Source: Candidatus Nitrosotenuis chungbukensis (GTDB taxonomy: Archaea; Thermoproteota; Nitrososphaeria; Nitrososphaerales; Nitrosopumilaceae). From it: 64,000 nt of DNA. The notes below the pieces were generated by a model that made no database searches, was not told where the DNA came from, and saw nothing but the letters and a program-made list of their open reading frames with translations. Below, one piece after another: positions 1 to 9,450 of this stretch (positions within the stretch are counted from its first letter, which is position 1; each line of letters starts with the position of its first letter). Made by a program: the position numbers and the translations under genes. Location: the NCBI RefSeq assembly GCF_000685395.1, contig NZ_AVSQ01000017.1:62001-126000 (forward strand). Reading direction: 5' to 3'.

Positions 1-2
1 TA

Positions 3-767
3 AAGGTAACGCCTCCTGAGCGTCCGCGCGACGGAGCCAACGTCTTTGAATTCATGGGTAGCAGCAGCTCAAGTGAGAGGCCGACGCAGCACATTGCAAA
101 AAAGGTGGCTCAGGATATTTTCAAGACAAAAAAGGCAGGAGGAAAAATAATCATTGTCGGAGGACCGGCAATAGTCCACACCGGAGCAGCTGACTCTGTT
201 GCAGAATTAATCCGGATGGGATACATTGATGGGCTTTTGGCAGGAAACGCACTTGCGGTTCACGATGTGGAATATGCAACACTTGGAACGTCTCTTGGCA
301 TGAACGTCCATGATGGCTCGCTTGCAGTCAAGGGGCACCGAAACCACATGGAGGCAATCAACTCTGTCTTCAAGTCCGGCTCCATTGCAAATATGGTGAA
401 AACAAAAAAACTCACAAGAGGAATAATGTACGAGTGTGTAAAGCGAAAAATTCCATTTGTCTTGGCAGGCTCCATCCGAGATGACGGCCCACTCCCAGAT
501 GTCATAACTGACATGGCAGTTGCGCAGAAAAAATACAAAGAGGTGCTAAAGGGGGCAAAAATGGTCATCATGATATCGACAATGCTTCACTCAATAGCTA
601 CAGGAAACATGCTTCCGGCAAATGTCAAAGTAGTTGTAGTTGACATCAACCAGCCGACTGTAACCAAACTGATGGACAGGGGCACGTGGCAGGCACTTGG
701 AATTGTATCCGATGTTGGTGCGTTTTTGCCGCTAGTTGCGCAGGAATTAAAGCACCTCAAGCGCTAA
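3..767 (+). CDS. Archaeal ornithine cyclodeaminase / LOR-SDH (TIGR00300) family, C-terminal part
   Basis: The reading frame is open to the left edge, so the gene starts outside the window. The visible 254 codons include VTPPERPRDG, FMGSSSSSERP and a Rossmann-like IIIVGGPAIVHTGA segment, which match the C-terminal region of the LOR/SDH family. Characterised archaeal members convert ornithine to proline and ammonia using NAD. A first internal ATG at 54 exists, but the upstream codons are in frame and family-like, so it is unlikely to be the start. The stop overlaps the convergent acyl-CoA synthetase stop by 4 bases. Confidence 0.8.
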   Translation, partial: KVTPPERPRDGANVFEFMGSSSSSERPTQHIAKKVAQDIFKTKKAGGKIIIVGGPAIVHTGAADSVAELIRMGYIDGLLAGNALAVHDVEYATLGTSLGMNVHDGSLAVKGHRNHMEAINSVFKSGSIANMVKTKKLTRGIMYECVKRKIPFVLAGSIRDDGPLPDVITDMAVAQKKYKEVLKGAKMVIMISTMLHSIATGNMLPANVKVVVVDINQPTVTKLMDRGTWQALGIVSDVGAFLPLVAQELKHLKR

Positions 768-2689
768 ATCCGCTTTATCTCGTCTAGAACATGCGGGTTT
801 TCAAGCGCAGACGTATCGCCTATATCTTCGCCAAGCAGCTTTGCCCTAAGCAGGCGCCGCATCACCTTGCCTGTTCTGGTCTTTGGCATGTCTGATATGA
901 CAAGGACTGTCTTTGGCTTGGCAATCTTGCCTATTTTTTCAGAGATGAACTCTTCCATTTCAGGCTGAATGGTCTTTTGATCAGCCTTGTCCTTTAGCAC
1001 TACAAAGAGTGCAATCGCATTTCCCGTTATCTCGTCTGGAATTGAGATTGCCGCGGCATCTGCAATTTTCTTATGTGTTATCACCGCCTGCTCGATTTCA
1101 ACCGTGCTCAGTCTGTGCCCTGAGACATTGATGACATCATCCACTCTCCCGTACATGTACCATAGTCCGTCGTCATCAACCATGACGTAATCCCCGTGAA
1201 ACCACACGTCTTTGTACTGGCTCCAGTAGCTCTGGATGTATCTTTCAGGATCATTGAGCAAGCCCCTTGTCATGGTGGGCCAGGGGGACTTTATGATGAG
1301 GAATCCTTTTTTGTTCTTGACTGATTTTTTCGTTTCATCAATCACATCAAGATCAAACCCAGGACACGGTATGCCGACCGTGGTCGGCTTTAGCTTCATA
1401 CCTGGAAACACCGACAGCATCGCGCCGCCAATTTCTGTCCCGCCTGCCAAGTTCATGATTGGAGCTTTTTTGTTCCCTATTTTCTCATAGAGCCACCACC
1501 ACGATTCTTCGTCAATTGGCTCACCAGTTGTTGGAATTATCCTGATGTGGTCTAGGTTGAACTGCTTTCTTGGTTCTAGTCCAAGTTTTCTAAATATTCG
1601 AACCGCCGTTGGCGATATCCCAAAAATTGTTACCTCGTACTTTTCAAGCATTTTCCACAGTTTGTCAGGAGTCGGCCAGTCGATTGCCCCGTCATATATT
1701 ATCGCAGTTGCCCCAATTTCCAAAAGGCCGTAAACATTCCATGTCTGGCCCGTTATCCAGCCCATGTCTGCAGGCCAAAACAAAATGTCGTCTGGCTTCA
1801 TATCTATCAAATATGATGCCTGATGGCCGGCAAACACTGAAAAGCCTCCGTGCGTGTGAATTACCCCTTTTGGCCTGCCTGTCGTGCCCGAAGTATACAA
1901 AATAAACAGCGGATCCTCAGAATCCATTGACTCTGGCTTGTACGAGTCCGGCTGGTCTTCTACCAGTTTTGCATAATCTAAAACCGAGTCTGAAAAATCG
2001 TATCTGTCTACCCTCTTGTATGGCACCACGATCAGTTTTTCAATTTTTGTGTCCTGTATGGATTCTGGCAGCGTCTTTTTTTGCGACACCGGGTTTCCCT
2101 TTCTTGCAAACCCGTCTGAGACAAAAAGGACTTTGGCGTTGCAGTCCTGCAGCCTGATTTTTAGGGACTCTGTGCTGTATCCAGAAAAAATCACCGTCTG
2201 GACTGCGCCAATTTTTGCACACGCCAAAATGGCAACTATTGCTTCAAAAATCATCGGCATGTATATTGCGACAACGTCTCCTTTTTCCACGTCTAGTGAT
2301 TTTAGGGCGTTTGCTAGCTTGCTTACCTGAATTTCAAGCTGCGAATATGTGACCACTTTTTCCGTGCCGTCCTCAGACACAAAGCAGTATGCGATTTTGT
2401 TTGGCGTTTTTTCTGCAAATTTTTCCACAGTCGAGTTTACGATGTTTATCTTTCCGTCGGCAAACCATTTGGGCCACGGCTTGCCTTTTGAAAAGTCGGA
2501 AACTACTGTGTATTTCTTGTCCCACACTATCCCGATGTCGTCGTTTACCGCATTCCAGAACCAGTCAGAATCTGCCTTTGATTTTTTGGCAAGGTCTGCA
2601 AATGACGCGACACCGTGCTTTTTCATGAATCGGATAATGTTTGATTTTTCAATCTGATCCTTGGTTGGCTTGAAAATAAAATCACTCAC
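764..2689 (-). CDS. acs: AMP-forming acetyl-CoA/acyl-CoA synthetase
   Basis: This 641-residue protein belongs to the ANL superfamily and makes an acyl-adenylate and then acyl-CoA from a carboxylate, ATP and CoA. The phosphate-binding motif TSGTTGRPKG is at about residues 266-275. The C-terminal PKTRTGKVMRR motif holds the catalytic lysine near residue 608. An ACS-type N-terminal domain is present (WFWNAVND, about 43-50), which favours acetate or a similar short acid. In ammonia-oxidising archaea 3-hydroxypropionate activation is assigned to an ADP-forming enzyme, so acetate is the safer guess; propionate and 3-hydroxypropionate remain possible. It starts with GTG. A TATA-like stretch at 2715-2724 suggests its own promoter at the end of the aspS-gat operon. 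Confidence 0.85.
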   Translation of the reverse strand: MSDFIFKPTKDQIEKSNIIRFMKKHGVASFADLAKKSKADSDWFWNAVNDDIGIVWDKKYTVVSDFSKGKPWPKWFADGKINIVNSTVEKFAEKTPNKIAYCFVSEDGTEKVVTYSQLEIQVSKLANALKSLDVEKGDVVAIYMPMIFEAIVAILACAKIGAVQTVIFSGYSTESLKIRLQDCNAKVLFVSDGFARKGNPVSQKKTLPESIQDTKIEKLIVVPYKRVDRYDFSDSVLDYAKLVEDQPDSYKPESMDSEDPLFILYTSGTTGRPKGVIHTHGGFSVFAGHQASYLIDMKPDDILFWPADMGWITGQTWNVYGLLEIGATAIIYDGAIDWPTPDKLWKMLEKYEVTIFGISPTAVRIFRKLGLEPRKQFNLDHIRIIPTTGEPIDEESWWWLYEKIGNKKAPIMNLAGGTEIGGAMLSVFPGMKLKPTTVGIPCPGFDLDVIDETKKSVKNKKGFLIIKSPWPTMTRGLLNDPERYIQSYWSQYKDVWFHGDYVMVDDDGLWYMYGRVDDVINVSGHRLSTVEIEQAVITHKKIADAAAISIPDEITGNAIALFVVLKDKADQKTIQPEMEEFISEKIGKIAKPKTVLVISDMPKTRTGKVMRRLLRAKLLGEDIGDTSALENPHVLDEIKRI

Positions 2690-2724
2690 GTAACTCTTCT
2701 CAAAATTTGTTTGGCATAAATTGA

Positions 2725-2994
2725 TTATGATATGTTAATTCCAAGTCTCCTCGCACACGAGATCGCGGCTTTTCCGTCGTCCTCAGTTATGTTTGCCTCT
2801 CTGAACTTGGCAGTCCACACGGTGTCTGTCATGCGGGTGTTTTCAAAATAATACTCTCTTAGGACATCAGATATCGTATTGTTGATTTCGTGCCTGATTT
2901 TGGCAGGATCTGCCCCGTTTAGCCATGAAAATTCAGGCAAGTTTGACATTATCTTGACAATTTCTGCCTCGTCTGGCTCTAGTCTGGAGTCCAT
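2725..2994 (-). CDS. Conserved hypothetical protein downstream of gatB
   Basis: This 89-residue soluble protein starts directly after the gatB stop, with ATG at 2994 and the gatB stop at 2995-2997. It is therefore probably the last gene of the aspS-gatCAB transcript. It has an acidic N-terminus and a helical, charged body with a short DTVWTAKFREANI segment. No domain, signal peptide or membrane segment is recognised. The tight coupling suggests a translation-related or housekeeping role, but nothing in the sequence defines it. Confidence 0.6.
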   Translation of the reverse strand: MDSRLEPDEAEIVKIMSNLPEFSWLNGADPAKIRHEINNTISDVLREYYFENTRMTDTVWTAKFREANITEDDGKAAISCARRLGINIS

Positions 2995-4395
2995 TTATGA
3001 TGAAATTCTTTCTTTGAGGATTTTTAGTGTCAGGGTTGGATCTGCCGTTCCCTTTGTCTTTTGCATCACCTTCCCTACCAAATAGTTGATTGTCTGGGGG
3101 TTTTCCCTTGCCTGCTGCACTGCAGTCGGCTCTTGGGCCATCACGTCAGATATTATTTTTACAAGCTCTCTCTCGTCTGATATTTTAGCAAGGCCTGTCT
3201 GCGAAACAATCTCCGATACTGACTTGCCTGTCTTTACTATTTCCTGCAGCGCGTTTTTTGCAGAGCTGCGAGTTATTTTGCCGCTGTTTATTATCTCAAT
3301 TAAATCCGCAAGGTGCTTTGGCGTAAGCCTGCTTTGCTCTCTTTTCTCCCGGGTGTCTACCAAACCCATCAGGTCTGTCGTTATCATGTTTGCAACCTCT
3401 TTTGCGTTTGATTCCGTGTGGGCCTGCTCAAACAAGTCAGAATAATACTTGTCTGATGACAGTACGTCTGCTACCTGTGCCGGTATGGCATGCTTTGTAA
3501 TGTAGCGCTCTTTTTTTGAGCTGATGCTTTCTGGCATGTTCTTTTTCCATTTTTCAATCGACTCTGAATCCATAATCACCCATGGGATGTCTCCCTCAAG
3601 GATGTACCTGTAGTCCTCGTCCTCCTCTTTTGATCTTGACGAGATGGTGATTTTTCGCTTGTCGTCCCAATGCCTTGTCTCTTGTGCAATCGCTATCCCT
3701 CTTTCTGCAAGGCTCTGCTGCCTTGTCAGCTCAAAGTGGATTGATTTTTCCAAATCGTGGAACGAGCCGATGTTTTTGACCTCTACTCGCAATCCCCCCT
3801 CGATGGATACGTTTGCATCTGCACGCATTGCGCCCTCAAGTGACGGGTCGGAAACGCCGAGGTTTTCAAGCAAATCCGACAATATGTTTAGAAATATTCT
3901 GACCTGCCTTGGGTTGTCAAAGTCAGGCTCTGTCACGATTTCGACTAGCGGCGTGCCTGCCCGATTGTAATCGACAAGCGTGATCTGGGTTCGCTCAGAC
4001 GCCCCCTCGTAAATCAGCCTTCCGGGATCTTCTTCCAGCTGGATTCTTCGTATTCTGATTTCTTTTCCCTCGATTGACACCTTGCCCTGCTCGCCGATGC
4101 TTGTTGGACCATACATGTTAAGCTGGGTAATCTGAAAGTTTTTCGGCAAGTCCGGGTAAAAGTAATTTTTCCTAAAAAACCCAAGCCTCTGCGGCGTCTT
4201 GCAGTTTAGTGCCATTGCAATCATGCTTGCCTTTTCTACTGCCTTTTGGTTTAGTCTTGGCAGGGAGCCTGGCAGCCCCATGCAGACTGGGCAAATGTTT
4301 GTGTTTGGCTCAAACTCCCTATAGTTTGCCTTGCACGAGCAAAACAGCTTGCTTTGAAGATTTGTCAGCTGGCAGTGAATCTCTAGTCCTATCAT
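2995..4395 (-). CDS. gatB: Asp/Glu-tRNA amidotransferase subunit B
   Basis: GatB is the tRNA-binding and kinase subunit of GatCAB, which amidates Asp-tRNA(Asn) or Glu-tRNA(Gln). The 466-residue length is normal. The N-terminal GLEIHCQL signature is followed by a zinc-type pair of CxxC-like motifs (CSC, about 19-21; CPVC, about 35-38). RADANVSI and VEVKNIGSF in the middle are typical of GatB, and the C-terminus is the usual helical YqeY-like tail. The start ATG overlaps the gatA stop as ATGA. Archaea normally use GatDE for Gln-tRNA, so with aspS upstream the likely job is Asn-tRNA synthesis. Confidence 0.95.
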   Translation of the reverse strand: MIGLEIHCQLTNLQSKLFCSCKANYREFEPNTNICPVCMGLPGSLPRLNQKAVEKASMIAMALNCKTPQRLGFFRKNYFYPDLPKNFQITQLNMYGPTSIGEQGKVSIEGKEIRIRRIQLEEDPGRLIYEGASERTQITLVDYNRAGTPLVEIVTEPDFDNPRQVRIFLNILSDLLENLGVSDPSLEGAMRADANVSIEGGLRVEVKNIGSFHDLEKSIHFELTRQQSLAERGIAIAQETRHWDDKRKITISSRSKEEDEDYRYILEGDIPWVIMDSESIEKWKKNMPESISSKKERYITKHAIPAQVADVLSSDKYYSDLFEQAHTESNAKEVANMITTDLMGLVDTREKREQSRLTPKHLADLIEIINSGKITRSSAKNALQEIVKTGKSVSEIVSQTGLAKISDERELVKIISDVMAQEPTAVQQARENPQTINYLVGKVMQKTKGTADPTLTLKILKERISS

Positions 4396-5840
4396 AGCGG
4401 CGCTCCCGGAATACTCGTCGTTCCCTGCAATGCATGTGCTGCCTGCAAGAGCTGTTTTTCCTGCAACGAGTTTGCGTGAATCTGCACTCCTATTGGCAGG
4501 CCGTTGTGGATCTCAAACGGGACTGATATTGCCGGAATTCCAGTCAGGTTTGCAGTGACGGTGTTGATGTCTGCCATGTACATTGCCAGCGGGTCGTCAA
4601 TTTTTTCTCCAAACCTAAATGGCAAAATTGGAACCGTCGGGGAAATCAGAAAATCAAATTTTTTGAATGCCTCTAGGACCTGTCTTTTCAGTTTGCTCTT
4701 TACCTTGAGTGCCTTTAGCAGATACTTTCCTGCAAACCCAGCTGACGGTACAAACCCTCCTATGATCATTCTTCTTGTTACCTCCGGCCCGAAGTTTCTT
4801 CTTGCCTTTGATATGTATGATTTGAACTCGTATCCCTCCAAATCCATCGGGTATCCGTATCGTATGTTGTCATATCTTGAGAGGTTGCTTCCTGCCTCTG
4901 CAGTGGTCAGAACGTAATATGTCGCAACCGTGTACTCTACCATGTCTAGTGACATCTCCTCGACTTTTGCCCCCAGTTTTTCAAACGAGTCCACTGCGCG
5001 CCAGAATGCCGACTCTACGTTTTTGTCAAGCCCTGCGCCACGACTCATTTCCTTTATGATGCCTATCTTTTTCCCCTCTATGCCTGAATCTATTCCTGCA
5101 AGATAGTCCTGGCTTTGGTTGTCAACTGTGGTGTTGTCGTTTTGGTCCTTTCCTGCGATGTGATTTAGCAAAAACGCCACGTCTTCGACCTTTCTTGCAA
5201 TCGGGCCTATCTGCTCTATGCTGTTTGCATATGATACCAGCCCATATCTGGAAACTAGGCCGTATGTCGGCTTGAGCCCGACAACTGAGCAAAAACTTGC
5301 CGGATTTCTAACCGAGCCTCCGGTGTCTGAGCCAAGAGATGCCATACATTCAAGTGCTGAAACTGATGCCGCGCTCCCTCCGGACGATCCCCCCGGGACA
5401 TAGTCTGTGTTCCACGGGTTTTTGCTTGGGCCGAATGCGGAAAATTCTGTTGCGACTCCCATTGCAAACTCGTCAAGGTTTGCCTTTCCAATCAGTATCG
5501 CGTCTTGCGATTTTAGCTTTGATACGACGGTTGCATCGTACGGTGAAACATAGTCTGATAGCATCTTTGATGCGCATGTTGTCTTTCCGCCTTTGATTGA
5601 TATGTTGTCCTTGATTGATATCGGCATACCGTAGAATGCGCCGACTTTTTCCTTTGATTTTATTTTCTTATCTATCTCCCTTGCCTGATCAAGCGCTCTT
5701 TCGTTAATTGAGATAAACGCGTGTACCCTATCCTCGTGTTTTGATATTTGGTCAAGTGTTTTTGCGACAAACTCCTCTGCAGTGATGCTTCCGTTTTTTA
5801 CGCTGCTGATGTACTCTAGGGCGGAAATTGCAAGACTCAA
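4392..5840 (-). CDS. gatA: Asp/Glu-tRNA amidotransferase subunit A (amidase)
   Basis: GatA hydrolyses glutamine to supply ammonia to GatB. This 482-residue protein has the amidase-signature catalytic set: Lys77 in SIKDN, the Gly/Ser loop GGSSGGS at about 150-156, and the probable nucleophile Ser176 in GSDTGGS. The length matches bacterial and archaeal GatA. It starts with TTG two bases after the gatC stop region, and its TGA overlaps the gatB ATG, so translation is probably coupled. Confidence 0.95.
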   Translation of the reverse strand: MSLAISALEYISSVKNGSITAEEFVAKTLDQISKHEDRVHAFISINERALDQAREIDKKIKSKEKVGAFYGMPISIKDNISIKGGKTTCASKMLSDYVSPYDATVVSKLKSQDAILIGKANLDEFAMGVATEFSAFGPSKNPWNTDYVPGGSSGGSAASVSALECMASLGSDTGGSVRNPASFCSVVGLKPTYGLVSRYGLVSYANSIEQIGPIARKVEDVAFLLNHIAGKDQNDNTTVDNQSQDYLAGIDSGIEGKKIGIIKEMSRGAGLDKNVESAFWRAVDSFEKLGAKVEEMSLDMVEYTVATYYVLTTAEAGSNLSRYDNIRYGYPMDLEGYEFKSYISKARRNFGPEVTRRMIIGGFVPSAGFAGKYLLKALKVKSKLKRQVLEAFKKFDFLISPTVPILPFRFGEKIDDPLAMYMADINTVTANLTGIPAISVPFEIHNGLPIGVQIHANSLQEKQLLQAAHALQGTTSIPGAPL

Positions 5841-5841
5841 G

Positions 5842-6117
5842 TTAGTTCATCTTTGGTGCTCTGACAAAAGTTCCCTTGTAGTTTTTGAGATTGGTAATTA
5901 GTTTTGATTCAAACGGAATGAACTTGTCCTCTCGGAGTTCGCTTATTGTCACCTCTTGAACCGGGATTTCCTCCGACTCGATGTCTGCCTTGTCTAGGAT
6001 GTCAAAATAATTCATTATCTTTTGGATTCGCTCAAAATATTCATCAGGACTATCGATTTCTATTCTCATTAATTTTGCAACGTGTTCTATGTCTTCTTTG
6101 GTTACCAAATGTATCAC
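5842..6117 (-). CDS. gatC: Asp/Glu-tRNA amidotransferase subunit C
   Basis: GatC is the small belt subunit that stabilises the GatA-GatB interface. The 91 residues show the family pattern: an N-terminal helical pair with EDIEHVAKLMRIEI, a region rich in acidic residues, and a C-terminal LREDK and FVRAPKMN segment resembling the usual FLVPRVM-type ending. It starts with GTG immediately after the aspS stop. It lies between aspS and gatA, as expected for an Asn-tRNA transamidation operon. Confidence 0.9.
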   Translation of the reverse strand: MIHLVTKEDIEHVAKLMRIEIDSPDEYFERIQKIMNYFDILDKADIESEEIPVQEVTISELREDKFIPFESKLITNLKNYKGTFVRAPKMN

Positions 6118-7428
6118 CTAGGGTGTAAGCCTGTCTACGTCTCTTGGATAAAATGTAGTGTCTCTTATGTTTTCAGTGCCTGTGAGTGACATTATCAGCC
6201 TCTCAAGGCCGATTCCGCATCCTGCGTGTGGGGGAACCCCGTAATCAAATGCTCTCAAATGGTACTCAAAGGCGTCTGTTTTTAGTCCCTTGTTTTTCAT
6301 TCTCTCCTCTAGCTCTGAGCGTTTTTCAACCCTTGTGCTACCAGATGATAGCTCCAAGTCGCCAAACATCAGATCAAATGACTCTGAAACCTTTGGATCC
6401 TGCTTGCTGATTTTTACATAGAATGGTTTTGGTCCTGTCGGCCAATCCTTGATAAAGTAAAATCCGCCCAGTCCGATTTTTTTCAGGTTTGAGGGGTACA
6501 GGTCATCACCCCACTCTGTTTTAGCTCCTGCCTTTTGCATTTTTTCAACAAGTTCTGAATATGTGTACTGCGGGATGGCGCTTGGCATCTCCGGAACCAC
6601 AAACTCTGACTCGGGATTTTCTTTTGCATAATCTTGAACTGTCTTGATTGCGATTTTTATCATCTGCTCGATTCTTTTCATCACATCAGTATAGTCAATG
6701 TATGCCTCTTCCATGTCTATTGAGATTGCCTCAGAGAGGTGTCTGTTTGTCCTTGATGGTTCTGCTCGAAATATCGGCGCAATTTCAAATACCTTTTCAA
6801 AGCTCATTGTCAGCTGTTCTTTGTACAACTGGGGTGACTGGGCCAAGAACGCCTCCTTGTTGTAGTAAAATATCGGAAACAGTGCAGCTCCTCCCTCCGT
6901 TGCAGTTGCAATCATTTTTGGCGTATTGATTTCCAAAAATCCGTTATCGTAAAAATAATCCCTGATTGATTTTAGGACAAGGCTTCTTGCCTTGAATACG
7001 TGCTGGAGTGATTTTCGCTTAAGGTCGATTGGCCTGACCTCTAACCTGGTGTCTATGTTTTTGACAGTCTTTGCATATGGCTCAAACGGCGCTATTTTTT
7101 CTACCTCTGAGAACACCTTGAGCTCTTTTGGGATTATCTCTATTCCACGTGGTGCCTTTTCTGACGGCTTTACCGTACCGATTATGCCAATTGACGAGTG
7201 TGCCTTGAGGTGCGATATTTTTTCGCGAATTTCATCAGGGCAGCTTCCAGCCTTTGCAAGAACCTGGATCTCTCCCTCCTTGTCCTTTAGCATCATAAAC
7301 GAAATGTTGCCGTGCCCCCTGACACTTAGAACCCATCCCATTATGGTGACGTCTGTATCTGCCAATGCCGGTGATAACTGATTAGAATAATGAGTCCTGC
7401 GCCATTTTTCAAGATCTGTTCCTATCAT
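6118..7428 (-). CDS. aspS: Aspartyl-tRNA synthetase, probably non-discriminating
   Basis: This is an archaeal/eukaryal-type class II synthetase of 436 residues. An OB-fold anticodon domain comes first (VTIMGWVLSVRGHGNISFMML region), then the catalytic core ending in motif 3, GCGIGLERLIMSL. A TATA-like element at about 7451-7463 lies 26 bases before the ATG at 7428, which favours this start. A longer frame from a TTG at 7473 would add 15 unconvincing residues. Co-transcription with gatCAB suggests that it also charges tRNA(Asn) with Asp. No asparaginyl-tRNA synthetase gene is in the window, though one could lie elsewhere. Confidence 0.93.
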   Translation of the reverse strand: MIGTDLEKWRRTHYSNQLSPALADTDVTIMGWVLSVRGHGNISFMMLKDKEGEIQVLAKAGSCPDEIREKISHLKAHSSIGIIGTVKPSEKAPRGIEIIPKELKVFSEVEKIAPFEPYAKTVKNIDTRLEVRPIDLKRKSLQHVFKARSLVLKSIRDYFYDNGFLEINTPKMIATATEGGAALFPIFYYNKEAFLAQSPQLYKEQLTMSFEKVFEIAPIFRAEPSRTNRHLSEAISIDMEEAYIDYTDVMKRIEQMIKIAIKTVQDYAKENPESEFVVPEMPSAIPQYTYSELVEKMQKAGAKTEWGDDLYPSNLKKIGLGGFYFIKDWPTGPKPFYVKISKQDPKVSESFDLMFGDLELSSGSTRVEKRSELEERMKNKGLKTDAFEYHLRAFDYGVPPHAGCGIGLERLIMSLTGTENIRDTTFYPRDVDRLTP

Positions 7429-7544
7429 GTGATGTATTTTGCTCAGTTTTGAGGTATTTATTTGGCTCGTCAAATCTGAGTTGATTGATCTGACTCATCA
7501 CAATCCGCTCTGCATTTTTTGACTGCTTACGAACGGTTCACAAA

Positions 7545-8915
7545 TTACGACTTTTGTTCTGATACCTGTCTTTCGTCTTTGAACAATACGTCGTCAAGCG
7601 TTGTGATATTGAATTCGTTTAGCGATTTTTTCTTTATTTTGCCGACAAGTGTGATGTCTCGCTTAAAGAACAGGTTGACTGTCCAGTCCAGGGCGACTCT
7701 GCATTTTTTCTCAAACGTTGGAAGCATTGTAAGATAGTATGTCTTCCAAATCACCCATGCCACCGTGCCAGATATCTTGCATCCAAAAACAGATGCAATG
7801 CCGCTTCTTTTCCCAATCACTGCCATCATCCCCTTGCTCTCGTAGTTGAATTCTTTATCCTGATTCTTTCCGGTGATTGCCGACTTTAGATTGTGAGACA
7901 CAATCTTGCTTTCTCGCAACGCATGTTGCGCTGTTGGGGGATAGAGGTTGCCTGTTTTTGTATCCGTTATTGCAGCGCAGTCTCCAAGTACAAACACATT
8001 TTCATATTTTGGAATTCTTAGGTGGCTGTCAACTACTACCTTGCCTGCAGTGTGCTCACAGTCAAGGCCTGACACGACAGAATCAATTGTAACGCCTGCA
8101 GTCCAAATTATCGTGCTGCACGGGATTGTCTCGCCGTTACCCAAGAACACAAAATTGTCTCCGGCATCAACTGCCTTTGTGTTTGAAATTATTCTAATTC
8201 CTGCTTTCTGCAGGGATTCTGTGGCCTTTTTTGCAATGTCTGGATCAAGCTCAGGCAATATTCCGTCTTTTGCAGCAGACACTAGGACCATCTTGATGTT
8301 GCATTGAGGAATGTTTCGGTAAAAATGCCGTGCAGACTCTTTTACAAAGTCGTTTAGCTCGCCAATTGTCTCCACCCCCGCAAATCCGCCGCCAACTACC
8401 ACTAGGGTCATGAGTCTTTCTTGAACTGCCATGTCGTCTTCCTGGTCTGCTATCTCCATCATGTGGATCATGTGGCTCTTTATGGCAATTGCGTCTTGGA
8501 TTGTCTTCATCGTAAAAGAGTTCTTTTCAATTCTCTTGTTTCCAAAATAGTTTGTCGTGCTTCCAAGTGCGATTACCAGATAATCATAATCGAGAACCTT
8601 TACCTTGCCGTCAAATGCGCGGGTTATTGCGACAAGCTTGTTTTTCATGTCGATTGCAGATACCTTGGCCTGGTAGAATTTTTCATTTTTACAAAACGTT
8701 CGCAACGGAATCGAAATGTCGCTTGGGTGTATTATTCCAGATGCGATTTCAGGCAGCATTGGCGTGAACAGGAAAAAATTATCCTCGTTTACAAGACGAA
8801 TTTTCACACTTTTGTTGTTTTTGAAGATTTTTTGCAGCTGCTGCAGCACTGAAATTCCTGCAAACCCTCCGCCCAAAATCAGGATCCTTTTTTGGCTATC
8901 TGGTTCCAAGCGCAC
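7545..8915 (-). CDS. Type II NADH:quinone oxidoreductase (NDH-2 family)
   Basis: This 456-residue flavoprotein has an N-terminal FAD-binding Rossmann motif, ILGGGFAG (about 12-20), and a second NAD-binding motif, VVVGGGFAGVET, in the middle. ALGDCAAI (LGDCA) and PPTAQHALRE follow. The C-terminal hydrophobic stretch (TVAWVIWKTYYLTMLP) followed by ALDW and a basic tail is the membrane anchor region typical of NDH-2. It would pass electrons from NAD(P)H to quinone without pumping protons. Related archaeal enzymes may use other donors such as sulfide, but the anchor and length favour NDH-2. It starts with GTG. Confidence 0.85.
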   Translation of the reverse strand: MRLEPDSQKRILILGGGFAGISVLQQLQKIFKNNKSVKIRLVNEDNFFLFTPMLPEIASGIIHPSDISIPLRTFCKNEKFYQAKVSAIDMKNKLVAITRAFDGKVKVLDYDYLVIALGSTTNYFGNKRIEKNSFTMKTIQDAIAIKSHMIHMMEIADQEDDMAVQERLMTLVVVGGGFAGVETIGELNDFVKESARHFYRNIPQCNIKMVLVSAAKDGILPELDPDIAKKATESLQKAGIRIISNTKAVDAGDNFVFLGNGETIPCSTIIWTAGVTIDSVVSGLDCEHTAGKVVVDSHLRIPKYENVFVLGDCAAITDTKTGNLYPPTAQHALRESKIVSHNLKSAITGKNQDKEFNYESKGMMAVIGKRSGIASVFGCKISGTVAWVIWKTYYLTMLPTFEKKCRVALDWTVNLFFKRDITLVGKIKKKSLNEFNITTLDDVLFKDERQVSEQKS

Positions 8916-9222
8916 TCCCTCTTTTTTGAATTACAAAGTAGCTGCGAAACTCTTGATTTTTTCTTTGGTGATAAAACAGTACCCTGCTTTTTTCTGTGAT
9001 CAATACGCCAAAAATCCTAAGGACGTTTCTAACTTGGATTACCCAGTATGAAAAAAGCCCGCTTGGGGTATGTCTTACATAATGCATTGTGATTATTGGG
9101 GGTTTTGGCGTGGCAAAAGGCCTAGTCTGTTTGGGAAAAACGGACGAATTCAGCAATTTATGCGTGGTTCTCTTTATTGCGCGCTTGAAAAATTAATTAG
9201 CACTGCTTGGTTAGTTGAATTA
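8916..9222. other. Gene-poor intergenic stretch
   Basis: About 300 bases lie between the divergent NDH-2-like gene and the next small gene. Open frames on both strands cross it but lack a convincing start, domain or composition. Near its right end, aattaattag (9191-9200) is a plausible TATA element for the gene at 9223. I see no tRNA fold and no recognisable structural RNA, but an unrecognised non-coding RNA cannot be excluded by eye. Confidence 0.4.
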
Positions 9223-9450
9223 ATGGATGAAGATTCGGATTTGGGCGAATTTGTAAAGGAATTCAAAAAAGTTATTGCAGACAGCCTTGAAATTTTGTCC
9301 GACCTGGACTGCGATTTTGTTCAATCAAAAGAAGACGAACTAACCCCAATTGCCAATATGCAAGAGGTACGTGAGGCAACTGACGATATCACCCATTTTG
9401 CCAGGATCAAAAAGGCAGAATCCGAACTGGTTAGAAGAAAGTTTCAGTGA
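9223..9450 (+). CDS. Small acidic hypothetical protein
   Basis: This 75-residue protein is acidic and helical, starting MDEDSDLGEFVKEF, with no recognised domain. The frame extends upstream to 9070, but the extra 51 codons look like translated intergenic DNA (Trp, Cys and Tyr in odd places). The TATA-like aattaattag at 9191-9200 lies about 27 bases before the ATG at 9223, which supports the shorter form. The stop overlaps the convergent neighbour by 7 bases. Function unknown. Confidence 0.5.
   Translation: MDEDSDLGEFVKEFKKVIADSLEILSDLDCDFVQSKEDELTPIANMQEVREATDDITHFARIKKAESELVRRKFQ

Noticed and set aside
764-2689. 3-hydroxypropionyl-CoA synthetase as a specific assignment
   Set aside because: In ammonia-oxidising archaea this step is attributed to an ADP-forming enzyme. 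The AMP-forming protein here has an ACS-type N-terminus, so only acetyl-CoA/acyl-CoA synthetase is claimed.
8896-9156. Minus-strand ORF overlapping the start of the NDH-2-like gene
   Set aside because: The composition is not protein-like and there is no promoter or domain. It overlaps a well-supported gene start.
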